From Microcaldota archaeon (lineage in GTDB: Archaea; Micrarchaeota; Micrarchaeia; Norongarragalinales; UBA8480): DNA of 28,413 bases. The position numbers and the translations under genes were made by a program. This document shows positions 15,716-22,851 of this stretch, piece by piece; positions within the stretch are counted from its first letter, which is position 1, and each line of letters starts with the position of its first letter. The notes under the pieces were generated by a model. The model was not told the origin of the DNA and searched no databases. It saw only the letters and a program-made list of their open reading frames with translations. The DNA lies in contig JAHFHC010000009.1 in NCBI GenBank assembly GCA_023247085.1, positions 1 to 28,413 of the forward strand, in the 5' to 3' direction.

Positions 15716-16907
15716 ACATTAATAAATTTTGTTCAATAATTTTTCTGATTTTTTCAGCCGGATAAACTGGTTTTATCAATGTAGCTTGGCCGCGAATCCC
15801 CTTGCCAGAATGCACGCTTACTAAAAGACCAAGCACTTCGAGTTCGTGCAAGTATTCACGGTACCAGCGAGCTGTGCGTGGCTCCTTGCCCATCTTCTTG
15901 CACATTGAAGCATAACGATCGTACACTTCTCCAGAAAAATAAAGTTTTTCTCCATCATCTTCAACAAGCTTCTTGTACTGCACATCTTGCGAAACAATCG
16001 ACAAAGCGTAGAGCACAAGTTGTAAGTGTTCTGGAAGTGAACCAATTAACTCGCGCGCCTTGTCTTCATCAGCAGCTAGGCGTGCAGCTTCAACTTCCTT
16101 GTCAGTTAATTTCTTAGAATCATTAGCAAGCGCTAGTTCACCAGCGCGTAATAAAAGCGTAAGCGCATAACGCGCATCGCCACTTTCACTAGCTGCAATT
16201 GCAGCCGCTAAGTTCAACGCGCTTTCTTCAACTACATTTTCTTGAAATGCAAGTGGAAGGCGCTGTGATAAAATCGACTGCAATTGAAGCGCATTGTACG
16301 GAGTAAAAACAATTTCTTCTTCACAAAGTGAACTCCGGCTACGTGCATCTAGTTTTTGTTTAAAAGAAATTTTGTTCGAAATCCCAAGCATCGAAATACT
16401 GCCATGTTTCAACTCATCATTAGCACGAGTCAACGTATATACTAAACTATCAAGATCTTTTACCACGTCAATTTCATCTAACACAAGCACCGCGTGCGTG
16501 TTTTTCTTATCTAGCACATCTAAAAGTTTTTCGTACAAAATTGAAAACGAGTGGCCAGTCTGCGCAATAGAAGAGTCAAAATCAGTAAGCGCTTTTTGCA
16601 CTATCTTATAACGCGAATCATACACCCTACAATTCAAGTAAATGCCAGCTACAGAAGCTTCTTTTATGTCAGGGAGCTTTAAAATGGCTTTTTTGGCACA
16701 AATAGACTTTCCGCTGCCTGTTTTACCATAAATAAGGGCGTTTGTTGGCCTTTTGTTTTCAACTAGGGGGGCTAGGCAAGTTAGGATTTTGCGTAATTCA
16801 TTTTCTCGGTGAAGTAGCACATCTGGCACGTAGTGTGGCGAAAGCGCGCTTTTATCCTTGAAGATGCCGTCTCCTTTTTTCAATAAGTCCCTAAAAGTTG
16901 AGTCCAT
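15714..16907 (-). CDS. orc1: ORC1/Cdc6 replication initiator
   Basis: A 397-residue AAA+ protein that binds origins and loads the MCM helicase. Seen in order: Walker A YGKTGSGKS (60-68), Walker B LVLDEID (141-147), sensor 1 N178 in LGISNK, sensor 2 R246 in GDARYAL, and a C-terminal winged-helix domain (~290-397) containing RTARWYREYLHELEVLGL and GKGIRG. All ATPase residues are intact, so it should be active. Length is typical. A TATA-like CATAAAAATC sits around 16940-16948. The gene is divergent from sepF. Archaeal origins often lie beside orc1 genes, so the 136-bp gap upstream may hold one, although no standard origin recognition box was found. Confidence 0.95.
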   Translation of the reverse strand: MDSTFRDLLKKGDGIFKDKSALSPHYVPDVLLHRENELRKILTCLAPLVENKRPTNALIYGKTGSGKSICAKKAILKLPDIKEASVAGIYLNCRVYDSRYKIVQKALTDFDSSIAQTGHSFSILYEKLLDVLDKKNTHAVLVLDEIDVVKDLDSLVYTLTRANDELKHGSISMLGISNKISFKQKLDARSRSSLCEEEIVFTPYNALQLQSILSQRLPLAFQENVVEESALNLAAAIAASESGDARYALTLLLRAGELALANDSKKLTDKEVEAARLAADEDKARELIGSLPEHLQLVLYALSIVSQDVQYKKLVEDDGEKLYFSGEVYDRYASMCKKMGKEPRTARWYREYLHELEVLGLLVSVHSGKGIRGQATLIKPVYPAEKIRKIIEQNLLM

Positions 16908-17043
16908 AACAACATGCTAATTTATTTAGGTTGATTGGGCATAAAAATCATTTTATAGGCATTCACTGCGGCTAAACATAGGTTTTTAATTTATTGCACA
17001 GTAAATAATGCGTAAGATTTTTTTTCAAGGTGATTTATAAAAA
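16908..17043. other. AT-rich gap between orc1 and sepF; possible origin region
   Basis: This divergent, very AT-rich region holds promoters for both genes. GTTTTTAATTTA at about 16983-16994 is a candidate TATA box for sepF, and AAGGTGA at 17028-17034 is its ribosome-binding site. The position next to orc1 suits a replication origin, but no inverted TTCCA-type ORB pair was seen, so that role is only contextual. Confidence 0.3.
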
Positions 17044-17406
17044 ATGGGAATTTTTCAAAATTTATCCAGCGCCCTAGGCGTAAGGAAGGAAATGAACGTA
17101 GAAGACTTCATGTCAGCTGCTGAAGCTGAAGAAGTTGACGTAATGCACCAACAAGCTGATTTTTACGTAAAACCAATTGCATTGCAAACAGATGCTGACC
17201 TCAAAGTAGTTGAAGAGGAATTAACGAACAAGAACCTCGTATTGCTCAACATAACTCCAATTGCACGCAATCCAAATAAACTAAAAGCAGCAGTTGAACA
17301 CTTGCGCAAGTTTACAAGCGGCATTAACGGAGACATTGCTAGAATTGACGAAGACAAAATAATGTTAACTCCTGCAAATGTCAAAATCGTGAAGAAACGC
17401 AAGTAA
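17044..17406 (+). CDS. sepF: SepF, archaeal cell-division protein
   Basis: A 120-residue SepF homologue, the membrane anchor and organiser of FtsZ in most FtsZ-bearing archaea. The N-terminal MGIFQNLSSALGV is a short amphipathic helix suited to membrane binding; a linker (~20-35) precedes the compact SepF core (~38-117), which contains the signature DADLKVVEEEL, LLNITPI and SGINGDIARIDEDKIMLTP. The length is near that of other archaeal SepF proteins. The ribosome site AAGGTGA lies 9 nt before the ATG. The gene is divergent from orc1, joining division and replication functions at one locus, and is followed by a T-rich terminator. Confidence 0.92.
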   Translation: MGIFQNLSSALGVRKEMNVEDFMSAAEAEEVDVMHQQADFYVKPIALQTDADLKVVEEELTNKNLVLLNITPIARNPNKLKAAVEHLRKFTSGINGDIARIDEDKIMLTPANVKIVKKRK

Positions 17407-17430
17407 AAACAAAAAACGATTCTTCTCGTC

Positions 17431-17505
17431 CCAATTTATTTCCTATTTTATTTTTTCTTTCTTTTTTTCCTTTGTTTCTTCTATTATGTTTACTTTTTAA
17501 CTTAC
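17431..17505 (+). terminator. T-rich terminator tract after sepF
   Basis: A ~75-bp pyrimidine-rich stretch with several runs of 4-7 T begins 25 nt after the sepF stop codon. Serial T-runs without a hairpin are the usual form of archaeal terminators. Confidence 0.6.
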
Positions 17506-17572
17506 TCTACTTTTATGCTTCACGTCATAAAGTAACTATTTTTATAACATAGTAATAGAATGTAATACCAGT

Positions 17573-18184
17573 ATGGCAATTGAACTTGAAAAAGTTAAAG
17601 CAGCTGAAGCATACTTTAAACAAATTGGCATGAGGCGCTATGGGTTTCTCCCTTTAGAATTACAAGTAGCGTTCCATCAAATAGCAAGAGGAAACCCGGC
17701 GCATCAAGCAAAATTAATTGAGCTAGGCAGGAATTTTGAAAGGCTTAATGACCCAAAACGCGCAATACAATATACAACAAGCGCACTTGAGGTAATGAGA
17801 ACGCATGGTCGTACAAATGCATTAATGCACTTACTAGAAAAAACTAAAATGGAGCTTAACCAAACAAGCTCAGCTAAACCTAAACTTCGAAAATTGGGGC
17901 TTGAGTGGAGGACTAGTAAAGTTCGTTTACCTGGAATTCGGGGATTAGTTTCAAAACCGCAAGTAAGAATAACTCATTGGGCTAAACATAGCCCGAAAAA
18001 GCTACTGGCCGCGCTTGAAGCAAAACCCAGTGCTAGTTTTCCAGACGCAGTACCAAAATTTACAGTTCACCCTTTTGGAAGATATTTGCTTATAGCACGA
18101 AGATTTAAACGCAAAGGACATTACCCCGGAAGTAACGATTATCACCCCCCCCCGCACATATTTTCGATCGATTGGTTGAATTAG
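17573..18184 (+). CDS. Kinase-like protein 2, N-terminal part before frameshift
   Basis: This is the first part of what was probably one ~355-residue protein ending at 18639. Residues ~11-92 form the domain shared with the orphan protein at 12472 (QIGMRRYGFL, LQVAFH, LIELG). A linker (~95-140) follows, then an N-lobe-like region with strands FTVHPFGRYLLIARRFKRK. In the given sequence the frame enters a run of nine C (18145-18153) and stops 11 codons later at 18184, giving 203 residues. One extra C, or a -1 slip, would join it to the next frame as ...YHPPPAHIFDRLVELV, and the joined region aligns with the intact protein at 26494. A TATA-like TTTATAA at 17541-17547 is ~29 nt before ATG 17573. 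Confidence 0.7.
   Translation: MAIELEKVKAAEAYFKQIGMRRYGFLPLELQVAFHQIARGNPAHQAKLIELGRNFERLNDPKRAIQYTTSALEVMRTHGRTNALMHLLEKTKMELNQTSSAKPKLRKLGLEWRTSKVRLPGIRGLVSKPQVRITHWAKHSPKKLLAALEAKPSASFPDAVPKFTVHPFGRYLLIARRFKRKGHYPGSNDYHPPPHIFSIDWLN
18145..18153. repeat. Homopolymer run of nine C at the frame change
   Basis: Nine consecutive C in an otherwise AT-rich region; it is the longest G/C run seen in the window (the next is seven). It lies exactly where the coding frame of the kinase-like gene shifts by -1. Such runs are prone to replication slippage and to length errors in sequencing. Confidence 0.9.
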
Positions 18185-18639
18185 TCAAAAAGAAAAATGC
18201 GATTCTTGAGATGCCGGTTGCATTAGTTCACCATCCAACTAAAGGCATGCTAGTTGTCACGCTATGGAAGAAACACGAACGTACACTAGAACAAGCATTT
18301 TTGGCACGGGATTTGTCACTCAAAGAAAAAGAAGCACTTGCAATAAAAGCAGTTAGACAATTAGCTAGGTTAAACTCAGCTGGTTATTCTCACTTGCACC
18401 CGTTTGCTAGAAACTACGTGGTTTTGAAAAATGGCGAAGTACGGTTAATTGACCCAACATTACTTATACCGCATAAAGATAACTCGGATTTTAGATCCGG
18501 CACGCGAGGCTTAATACAACAGCTTTCAACAGGGGTTGAAAACACGCCAGAACGATTATCAAATAGCGAATTTACTAAAATGTACAATCGAATTAGAGAA
18601 GAATATTTAAGAGAGCTTAGAAAACGAATGCGCCAATAG
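18172..18639 (+). CDS. Kinase-like protein 2, C-terminal part after frameshift
   Basis: This frame holds the C-lobe of the kinase-like protein. A TTG at 18172 could start a 155-residue product, but the frame is open back to 18136 through the C run, and the upstream residues (AHIFDR) belong to the fold, so it is better read as a continuation of the gene at 17573. In the 155-residue numbering the catalytic-loop equivalent is HLHPFARN (74-81), with His in place of the catalytic Asp but Asn kept, and the DFG-like motif is VRLIDPT (90-96). It resembles the protein at 26494 over its whole length (TLEQAFLARDL vs TLETALIHADL). The last residues are basic (LRKRMRQ). It is a separate gene only if the run length given here is correct and no frameshifting occurs. 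Confidence 0.65.
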   Translation: MVELVKKKNAILEMPVALVHHPTKGMLVVTLWKKHERTLEQAFLARDLSLKEKEALAIKAVRQLARLNSAGYSHLHPFARNYVVLKNGEVRLIDPTLLIPHKDNSDFRSGTRGLIQQLSTGVENTPERLSNSEFTKMYNRIREEYLRELRKRMRQ

Positions 18640-18681
18640 TGATAAAAAAGACTCAATGCTATAATAATTGTTCAAATAAAC

Positions 18682-19725
18682 ATGGTTAATTTAGATGCTT
18701 TGGCTTTGAAAATGGAACTTACGCCTGAAGCCGCCATTGGCATTGTTCAAAAAGAGGTTAATAGAAAAGGCTGGAAGAAATTCGATTTAAGCGACATTTT
18801 AACCGTTTATACTCCATTTTACATTTTTTCTTTTGACGTAATTGCAGAAGGCGGCGCGCCACCAGGCAAAGCTGCGCTTAATGCAAATACAGGCGAAATA
18901 AACGAATTCGTCCCATCGCTTCTTGAACGTCCAATTCAAAAACTACGCAAAACAGCAGAGGGAATTGAAGCTGAAATTGAACCAACTAATATTAAAGAAA
19001 GTGAAGTGGAAAAAGTCGCGAGTGTAAAAATCGCTAATATGCTGGGAGCAAAGCGAGAGAATATCGTTATTTCAGCGATTTCAAAAATTTATATTCCAAT
19101 GTTTCGTTTGTGGCTTGATGTTGCAGGGGATAGTTTCAAAATTGAGATCGACGCTGCGCTGGGCTATCCAACGGGGTTGGAGTTGATTCCAAAGCGAGAA
19201 AAAACCTGGGATGAAAGCACAAGTGAAACAATCCGCAAAATGCAATCTCCTTCCGGAATAGCACAATTAGCAAGTGCAACAGGTGGCGAAATAGCAAAAG
19301 TTGCAGGTGGAAAAGCCGATAATAAGTACATCCAATGGGCAATTATTGGTGCAGTCATACTAGTGATTGGCTTTTTTGCTTTACAGTCGCTTAACTCTAA
19401 AACAGACTGTGCAGTTGACAACGAATTTTTATCAAAGCCAGAATACCTAGGGTTATTTGGTAGCCGTAAGCTAGTGCCACAAGAAGCGGACGCAGATACA
19501 CTTTACGTAACTGGGTCTTGCAAATTTTCATCAGGAGAGAATGACAAACTGGTGATTGTTTCAGTTGGAGTAAAACAAAACGGGTTGCCTTTATCTGCTA
19601 CAACTATACAAGCAGTTACGCGGCCTGATTCGGAAATCACTAAAACGTTCAATGTAAACTGGACGCGGACAGATGCCGAGTTAACTGGCGGCTATGAATT
19701 AACTGTTGACAAGTTAGTAGGTTGA
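18682..19725 (+). CDS. Single-span membrane protein, function unknown
   Basis: A 347-residue protein with a cytoplasmic or N-terminal domain of two similar halves: VYTPFYIFSFDV (42-53) with ALNANTGE, and IYIPMFRLWLDV (136-147) with IDAALGYPTG. This looks like a duplicated PepSY-like alpha/beta unit that follows a helical segment. One transmembrane helix follows at ~217-236 (WAIIGAVILVIGFFAL), and then a ~110-residue C-terminal domain with two Cys (C243, C277) that could form a disulfide outside the cell. No enzyme motif is seen. The small membrane-protein gene begins 12 nt after its stop, so the two are likely co-transcribed. ATG 18712 is an alternative start. Confidence 0.7.
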   Translation: MVNLDALALKMELTPEAAIGIVQKEVNRKGWKKFDLSDILTVYTPFYIFSFDVIAEGGAPPGKAALNANTGEINEFVPSLLERPIQKLRKTAEGIEAEIEPTNIKESEVEKVASVKIANMLGAKRENIVISAISKIYIPMFRLWLDVAGDSFKIEIDAALGYPTGLELIPKREKTWDESTSETIRKMQSPSGIAQLASATGGEIAKVAGGKADNKYIQWAIIGAVILVIGFFALQSLNSKTDCAVDNEFLSKPEYLGLFGSRKLVPQEADADTLYVTGSCKFSSGENDKLVIVSVGVKQNGLPLSATTIQAVTRPDSEITKTFNVNWTRTDAELTGGYELTVDKLVG

Positions 19726-19737
19726 TTATCGTTATCT

Positions 19738-20025
19738 ATGAAATTATATGAAGCAGTGCAAACTCAATTGTCAGAAGGCAAGTCTATTTCGCAAATTAAA
19801 GTTGATTTGAAAAAGAAAGGGTTTTCGCCTCGCGCAATTAGCCTTGCGATTAGTCAGTGCATTCAAGCTGAGTTAAAAAAACGCAACACAAGCGAACCAG
19901 GCAAACTTGCCGAAAATGACCGTTTCACTGAGCTCAATAATCTTAACAAATTACGCATGTACGCTACAATAGGTATACTAATTGCAATACTGATTATCAC
20001 GGGCGCATTGCTTGCTTTATTTTGA
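19738..20025 (+). CDS. Small C-terminally anchored membrane protein
   Basis: A 95-residue protein with a helical N-terminal domain (LSEGKSISQIKVDLKKKGFS, 11-30, a helix-turn-helix-like pattern), a charged linker, and one C-terminal transmembrane helix (~75-95) ending only at the last residue, so the body faces the cytoplasm like a tail-anchored protein. It starts 12 nt after the preceding membrane-protein gene and probably works with it. The 3' end overlaps the convergent trmJ gene by 9 nt. Function unknown. Confidence 0.65.
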   Translation: MKLYEAVQTQLSEGKSISQIKVDLKKKGFSPRAISLAISQCIQAELKKRNTSEPGKLAENDRFTELNNLNKLRMYATIGILIAILIITGALLALF

Positions 20026-20757
20026 TAGTTTTAGCTTCTTTGCTGTGCGAGAAAGTACTGCCATTAAGGTTTGCGCTTCAGTTGCAGCTATGTTTGCTCG
20101 GCCTATAACTCGCTTAAATGCTAGTTTTGCTTTTTGCGGGTCATGAAGCTCGGACTTGCTTTTCACTGCTTCATCAACAAGTTGTGAAAATAAGTAAGTC
20201 AAGGCATCTATTTCTTTTTTTTCAGCAGCTGCGTATTTTGGCTTGACGTGCCTAGAGTAGAAAAGTGAATAAAGTACAACTGCAACTGAATGAGATAAGT
20301 TTAGAATCGGATGCGCAGGGTCAGCTGGAATAGTGGCAAGAACATCACATGCAGCTAAATCGCTTTGCGATAACCCGTTTCCTTCTGAACCAAAAACAAT
20401 TGCAACCCGCTTTCCAGCTACTAGTGGATTTAACTCTGGCAACGAAACACAATTTTTCAAATTACCCGTAAACCGATTGATAACGCCAGTTGTGCCAATT
20501 ACTAGGTCAAAACCACTTGTCGCTTTTTCAAGGGAATCAAAGCTCTTGGCTTCGTCAAGAATTTCTTTAGAGTGCTTTGCAAACTTATACGCTTCAAAAT
20601 CAATTGCGCATTTAGGTTCAACGAACGCTAAGTCAGTGACTCCAAAGTTTTTAACAACGCGGGCAACCATTCCAACGTTCATTGAATACTCTGGCCGTAC
20701 CAAAACTACGCGTGCAGGTAAAGGGCGCTTGACTTTGCGTGAACCAGCGAATTCCAT
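20017..20757 (-). CDS. trmJ: TrmJ-like SpoU/SPOUT RNA 2'-O-methyltransferase
   Basis: A 246-residue SPOUT methyltransferase that most likely methylates the ribose of nucleotide 32 in tRNA, using S-adenosylmethionine bound in a trefoil knot. Motif 1 has N27 and R33 (YSMNVGMVARVVKNFG), motif 2 is FGSEGNGLS (122-130) and motif 3 is LNLSHSVAVVLY (152-163). The N-terminal VVLVRPEYSMNVG and the C-terminal helical extension (~185-246) are typical of TrmJ rather than TrmH. A GAGGAG ribosome site (20767-20772, minus strand) lies ~9 nt before the ATG. Confidence 0.9.
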   Translation of the reverse strand: MEFAGSRKVKRPLPARVVLVRPEYSMNVGMVARVVKNFGVTDLAFVEPKCAIDFEAYKFAKHSKEILDEAKSFDSLEKATSGFDLVIGTTGVINRFTGNLKNCVSLPELNPLVAGKRVAIVFGSEGNGLSQSDLAACDVLATIPADPAHPILNLSHSVAVVLYSLFYSRHVKPKYAAAEKKEIDALTYLFSQLVDEAVKSKSELHDPQKAKLAFKRVIGRANIAATEAQTLMAVLSRTAKKLKLSK

Positions 20758-20873
20758 TGAATTTCTCCTCGAAGAATACTACAGTTTAAAAACTTTGCAA
20801 GTTTAATTACAAAAAAACGAATAAAACAAGATGCACAAGTCATTTATAGAGCTTAAAGAGATATAAGAATAAT

Positions 20874-22139
20874 ATGTCGAAAGTTTTGGTAAAAACTGCT
20901 TTATTTGCGTTTCTAGTACTAGTCGTACAAATACATGCTATTATACCGAGCCAACAAGCGCTTGACTTAACGCACGCGTACATCCGTGACGGCGAAGAAG
21001 CAACTATCCTTCAAAGGCCTTATCTCATCGATGGCAAAAACTATTACGTGATCTACTTCCACCCCGCAACTGACCCCACCATAAGAAACACAGTGGCAGT
21101 TGTAGATGCAGATAATGGAATCCTAGTAGAAGATGAAACCACGCTTGCTAAAGTGTATTCTTTTGATTCTAAACTAACATTTCTCAACGAGTTTTTAAGT
21201 GAAAACAAATTGTCATTCGCGGAGTTGAAAAGGGCTTTGGATTCTGGCGAAAGTAGCCGGCAACAAGCACAAACTAGCTTGGAACAAGTTGATTCGAATT
21301 TGGCAAAAATCGACGAAACAATTACAACTATACAAGTCGCTCACTCTCAATTCACAGTACAAATTGAAAAACTCAAAGAAGAAGTCAACGATGGCATAGA
21401 AACACAAGATTTGTTTGACCAAGAATACTCAAGCCAAACACTAAACACAATAGTTACGCGTTACAACACTACTTTCAAAACGCTGTTTACTACAGTTAAA
21501 AACGGTGAAGATTATCAAAAGGCAATTATAAACAAGTCAAATGAATTAACCCAAAAAGGGGTAGACCAAAACCAATTCAAGCCCGGATTACAAACTGCTT
21601 TTCTCATTGGGCTAGATAAATTCCCCACAAGTTCAGCGCTTCAAAGTGCGTTAAATAACTTTGGAGTAATTAATTCACAACAAACGCAAAATAGAATAAA
21701 CGACTCAATTAGGAGTTACTTATACCGCAAACAAAAAACAGACTCAGATGAAGCGGTTAATGGGATAAAAGCAACAACAGAAGAGATCATTAGGAGAAAA
21801 AGCGAACTCGTTGAATGCATTGCTGTGACTCCTGAAATTAGTAAATTAGAAAAGAACTGGAAAGACGTATTATCTGCACAAGGGGCAAACCAATTCAGTG
21901 CAGTAATTGCTAATGTTACACTTACTCAAACTCAATTGTCAAAAGTAAAACGAGAAATTGACAAGTGTAACGTGGTTGTAACGCCAACAAAACCGCAGAC
22001 AAGCGACAATACTAATCTCTATATTGGACTCGTGCTGGTTTTAATTGTGGGCTATTTTGCTTTGAAGATGCTTTCAAAGAAGAAGCCAGATGAACCAACA
22101 ACAATGCAAGAGCCAACACGGCAAAACTTATTCGGATAA
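20874..22139 (+). CDS. Membrane-anchored coiled-coil surface protein, function unknown
   Basis: A 421-residue protein with a signal peptide (about 1-22, ending IHA) and a C-terminal transmembrane helix (~382-400, IGLVLVLIVGYFAL) followed by a basic, short cytoplasmic tail (SKKK). Residues ~25-95 form a small alpha/beta region (YYVIYFHPA, NTVAVVDADNGILV) that resembles a PepSY-type fold. About 110-350 is mainly helical, with coiled-coil-like stretches (SLEQVDSNLAKIDETI). Two cysteines (in VECIAVT and DKCNVVV) may pair outside the cell. A TTTATA box at 20843-20848 is 28 nt before ATG 20874, indicating a leaderless transcript. No family recognised. Confidence 0.75.
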   Translation: MSKVLVKTALFAFLVLVVQIHAIIPSQQALDLTHAYIRDGEEATILQRPYLIDGKNYYVIYFHPATDPTIRNTVAVVDADNGILVEDETTLAKVYSFDSKLTFLNEFLSENKLSFAELKRALDSGESSRQQAQTSLEQVDSNLAKIDETITTIQVAHSQFTVQIEKLKEEVNDGIETQDLFDQEYSSQTLNTIVTRYNTTFKTLFTTVKNGEDYQKAIINKSNELTQKGVDQNQFKPGLQTAFLIGLDKFPTSSALQSALNNFGVINSQQTQNRINDSIRSYLYRKQKTDSDEAVNGIKATTEEIIRRKSELVECIAVTPEISKLEKNWKDVLSAQGANQFSAVIANVTLTQTQLSKVKREIDKCNVVVTPTKPQTSDNTNLYIGLVLVLIVGYFALKMLSKKKPDEPTTMQEPTRQNLFG

Positions 22140-22191
22140 AGTGCCGATAAGCAAATTGAGTTAAACACACAACAAAAAATTGCAGAAATCA

Positions 22192-22851
22192 TTATGCCCT
22201 TTTGGCTACTAGCACGAATATTTTTTCAAAAAAGAATGAGTCAGTTGAGTGGACTTCAGTTGTGAATCCTTGTTTTTTTAACTCAGCTATTGTCTGTTCT
22301 GAGTTGTTCAAACTACTTTGTAATAAAAGTAAAGCTCCATTTGGCTGTAAGTAATTAGAAAAAGTTGAGAGAAACGGGTCTAAGACGGTTCTGCCTGTTG
22401 CCCCGCCGTGCCACGCCATTGACTCATCGTCCAGTTTTTCATGAGCCTCAACTGGCACATAAGGCGGGTTAAAAACAATCACGTCAAATTTACCCGTTAT
22501 GTTTTCAAACAAGTTTGACTGGACAAAAACAATTTTTTTCTCCACGTGGTTTGCTTTTGCATTTTCTTGAGCAGTTGACAGCGCAGCTTTGTTCAAGTCA
22601 ACTGCAGTTACGTGGTCGACTTCGCTTTTCTTTGCAGCAACTATAGCTTGGATACCTGAACCAGTGCCTAAGTCAAGTACACTACCAACCGCAAATTGGC
22701 CTACTGCTTTAGCTAGAAGAAAAGAATCTTCAGCTGGACAGTAAACTGGAGAAGAAACAGACAAATGTACATCTTTAAACGTTAATTCAGTAAACGCATT
22801 TTGAAGTTGGCGCGCTTTGCCTAATGGGTTAAACTTTTGAGTTGGCTTCAT
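22192..22851 (-). CDS. HemK2/Mtq2-type glutamine methyltransferase
   Basis: A 219-residue class I S-adenosylmethionine methyltransferase. The SAM motif is VLDLGTGSGIQ (58-68), the acidic residue after beta-2 is D85 (TAVDLN), and the catalytic NPPY motif is at 128-131. The N-terminal VYCPAEDSFLL (37-46) matches the archaeal/eukaryotic Mtq2 (HEMK2) branch, which methylates the glutamine of the GGQ motif in release factor aRF1, so translation termination is the likely role; some relatives modify other proteins. Its start overlaps the end of the PIN-ATPase gene by 4 nt (ATGA), so it is the second gene of that operon. Confidence 0.88.
   Translation of the reverse strand: MKPTQKFNPLGKARQLQNAFTELTFKDVHLSVSSPVYCPAEDSFLLAKAVGQFAVGSVLDLGTGSGIQAIVAAKKSEVDHVTAVDLNKAALSTAQENAKANHVEKKIVFVQSNLFENITGKFDVIVFNPPYVPVEAHEKLDDESMAWHGGATGRTVLDPFLSTFSNYLQPNGALLLLQSSLNNSEQTIAELKKQGFTTEVHSTDSFFFEKIFVLVAKRA

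Noticed and set aside
16766-16771. G6 run in orc1 as a switch site
   Set aside because: The frame is intact through it and runs of six occur several times; not notable by itself.
16908-17043. Replication origin boxes beside orc1
   Set aside because: No inverted TTCCA-type ORB pair or repeated long motif seen; only AT-richness and gene context support an origin.
20333-20806. 157-residue plus-strand frame over trmJ
   Set aside because: It lies opposite a clear SPOUT methyltransferase gene with intact motifs, so it is a shadow.
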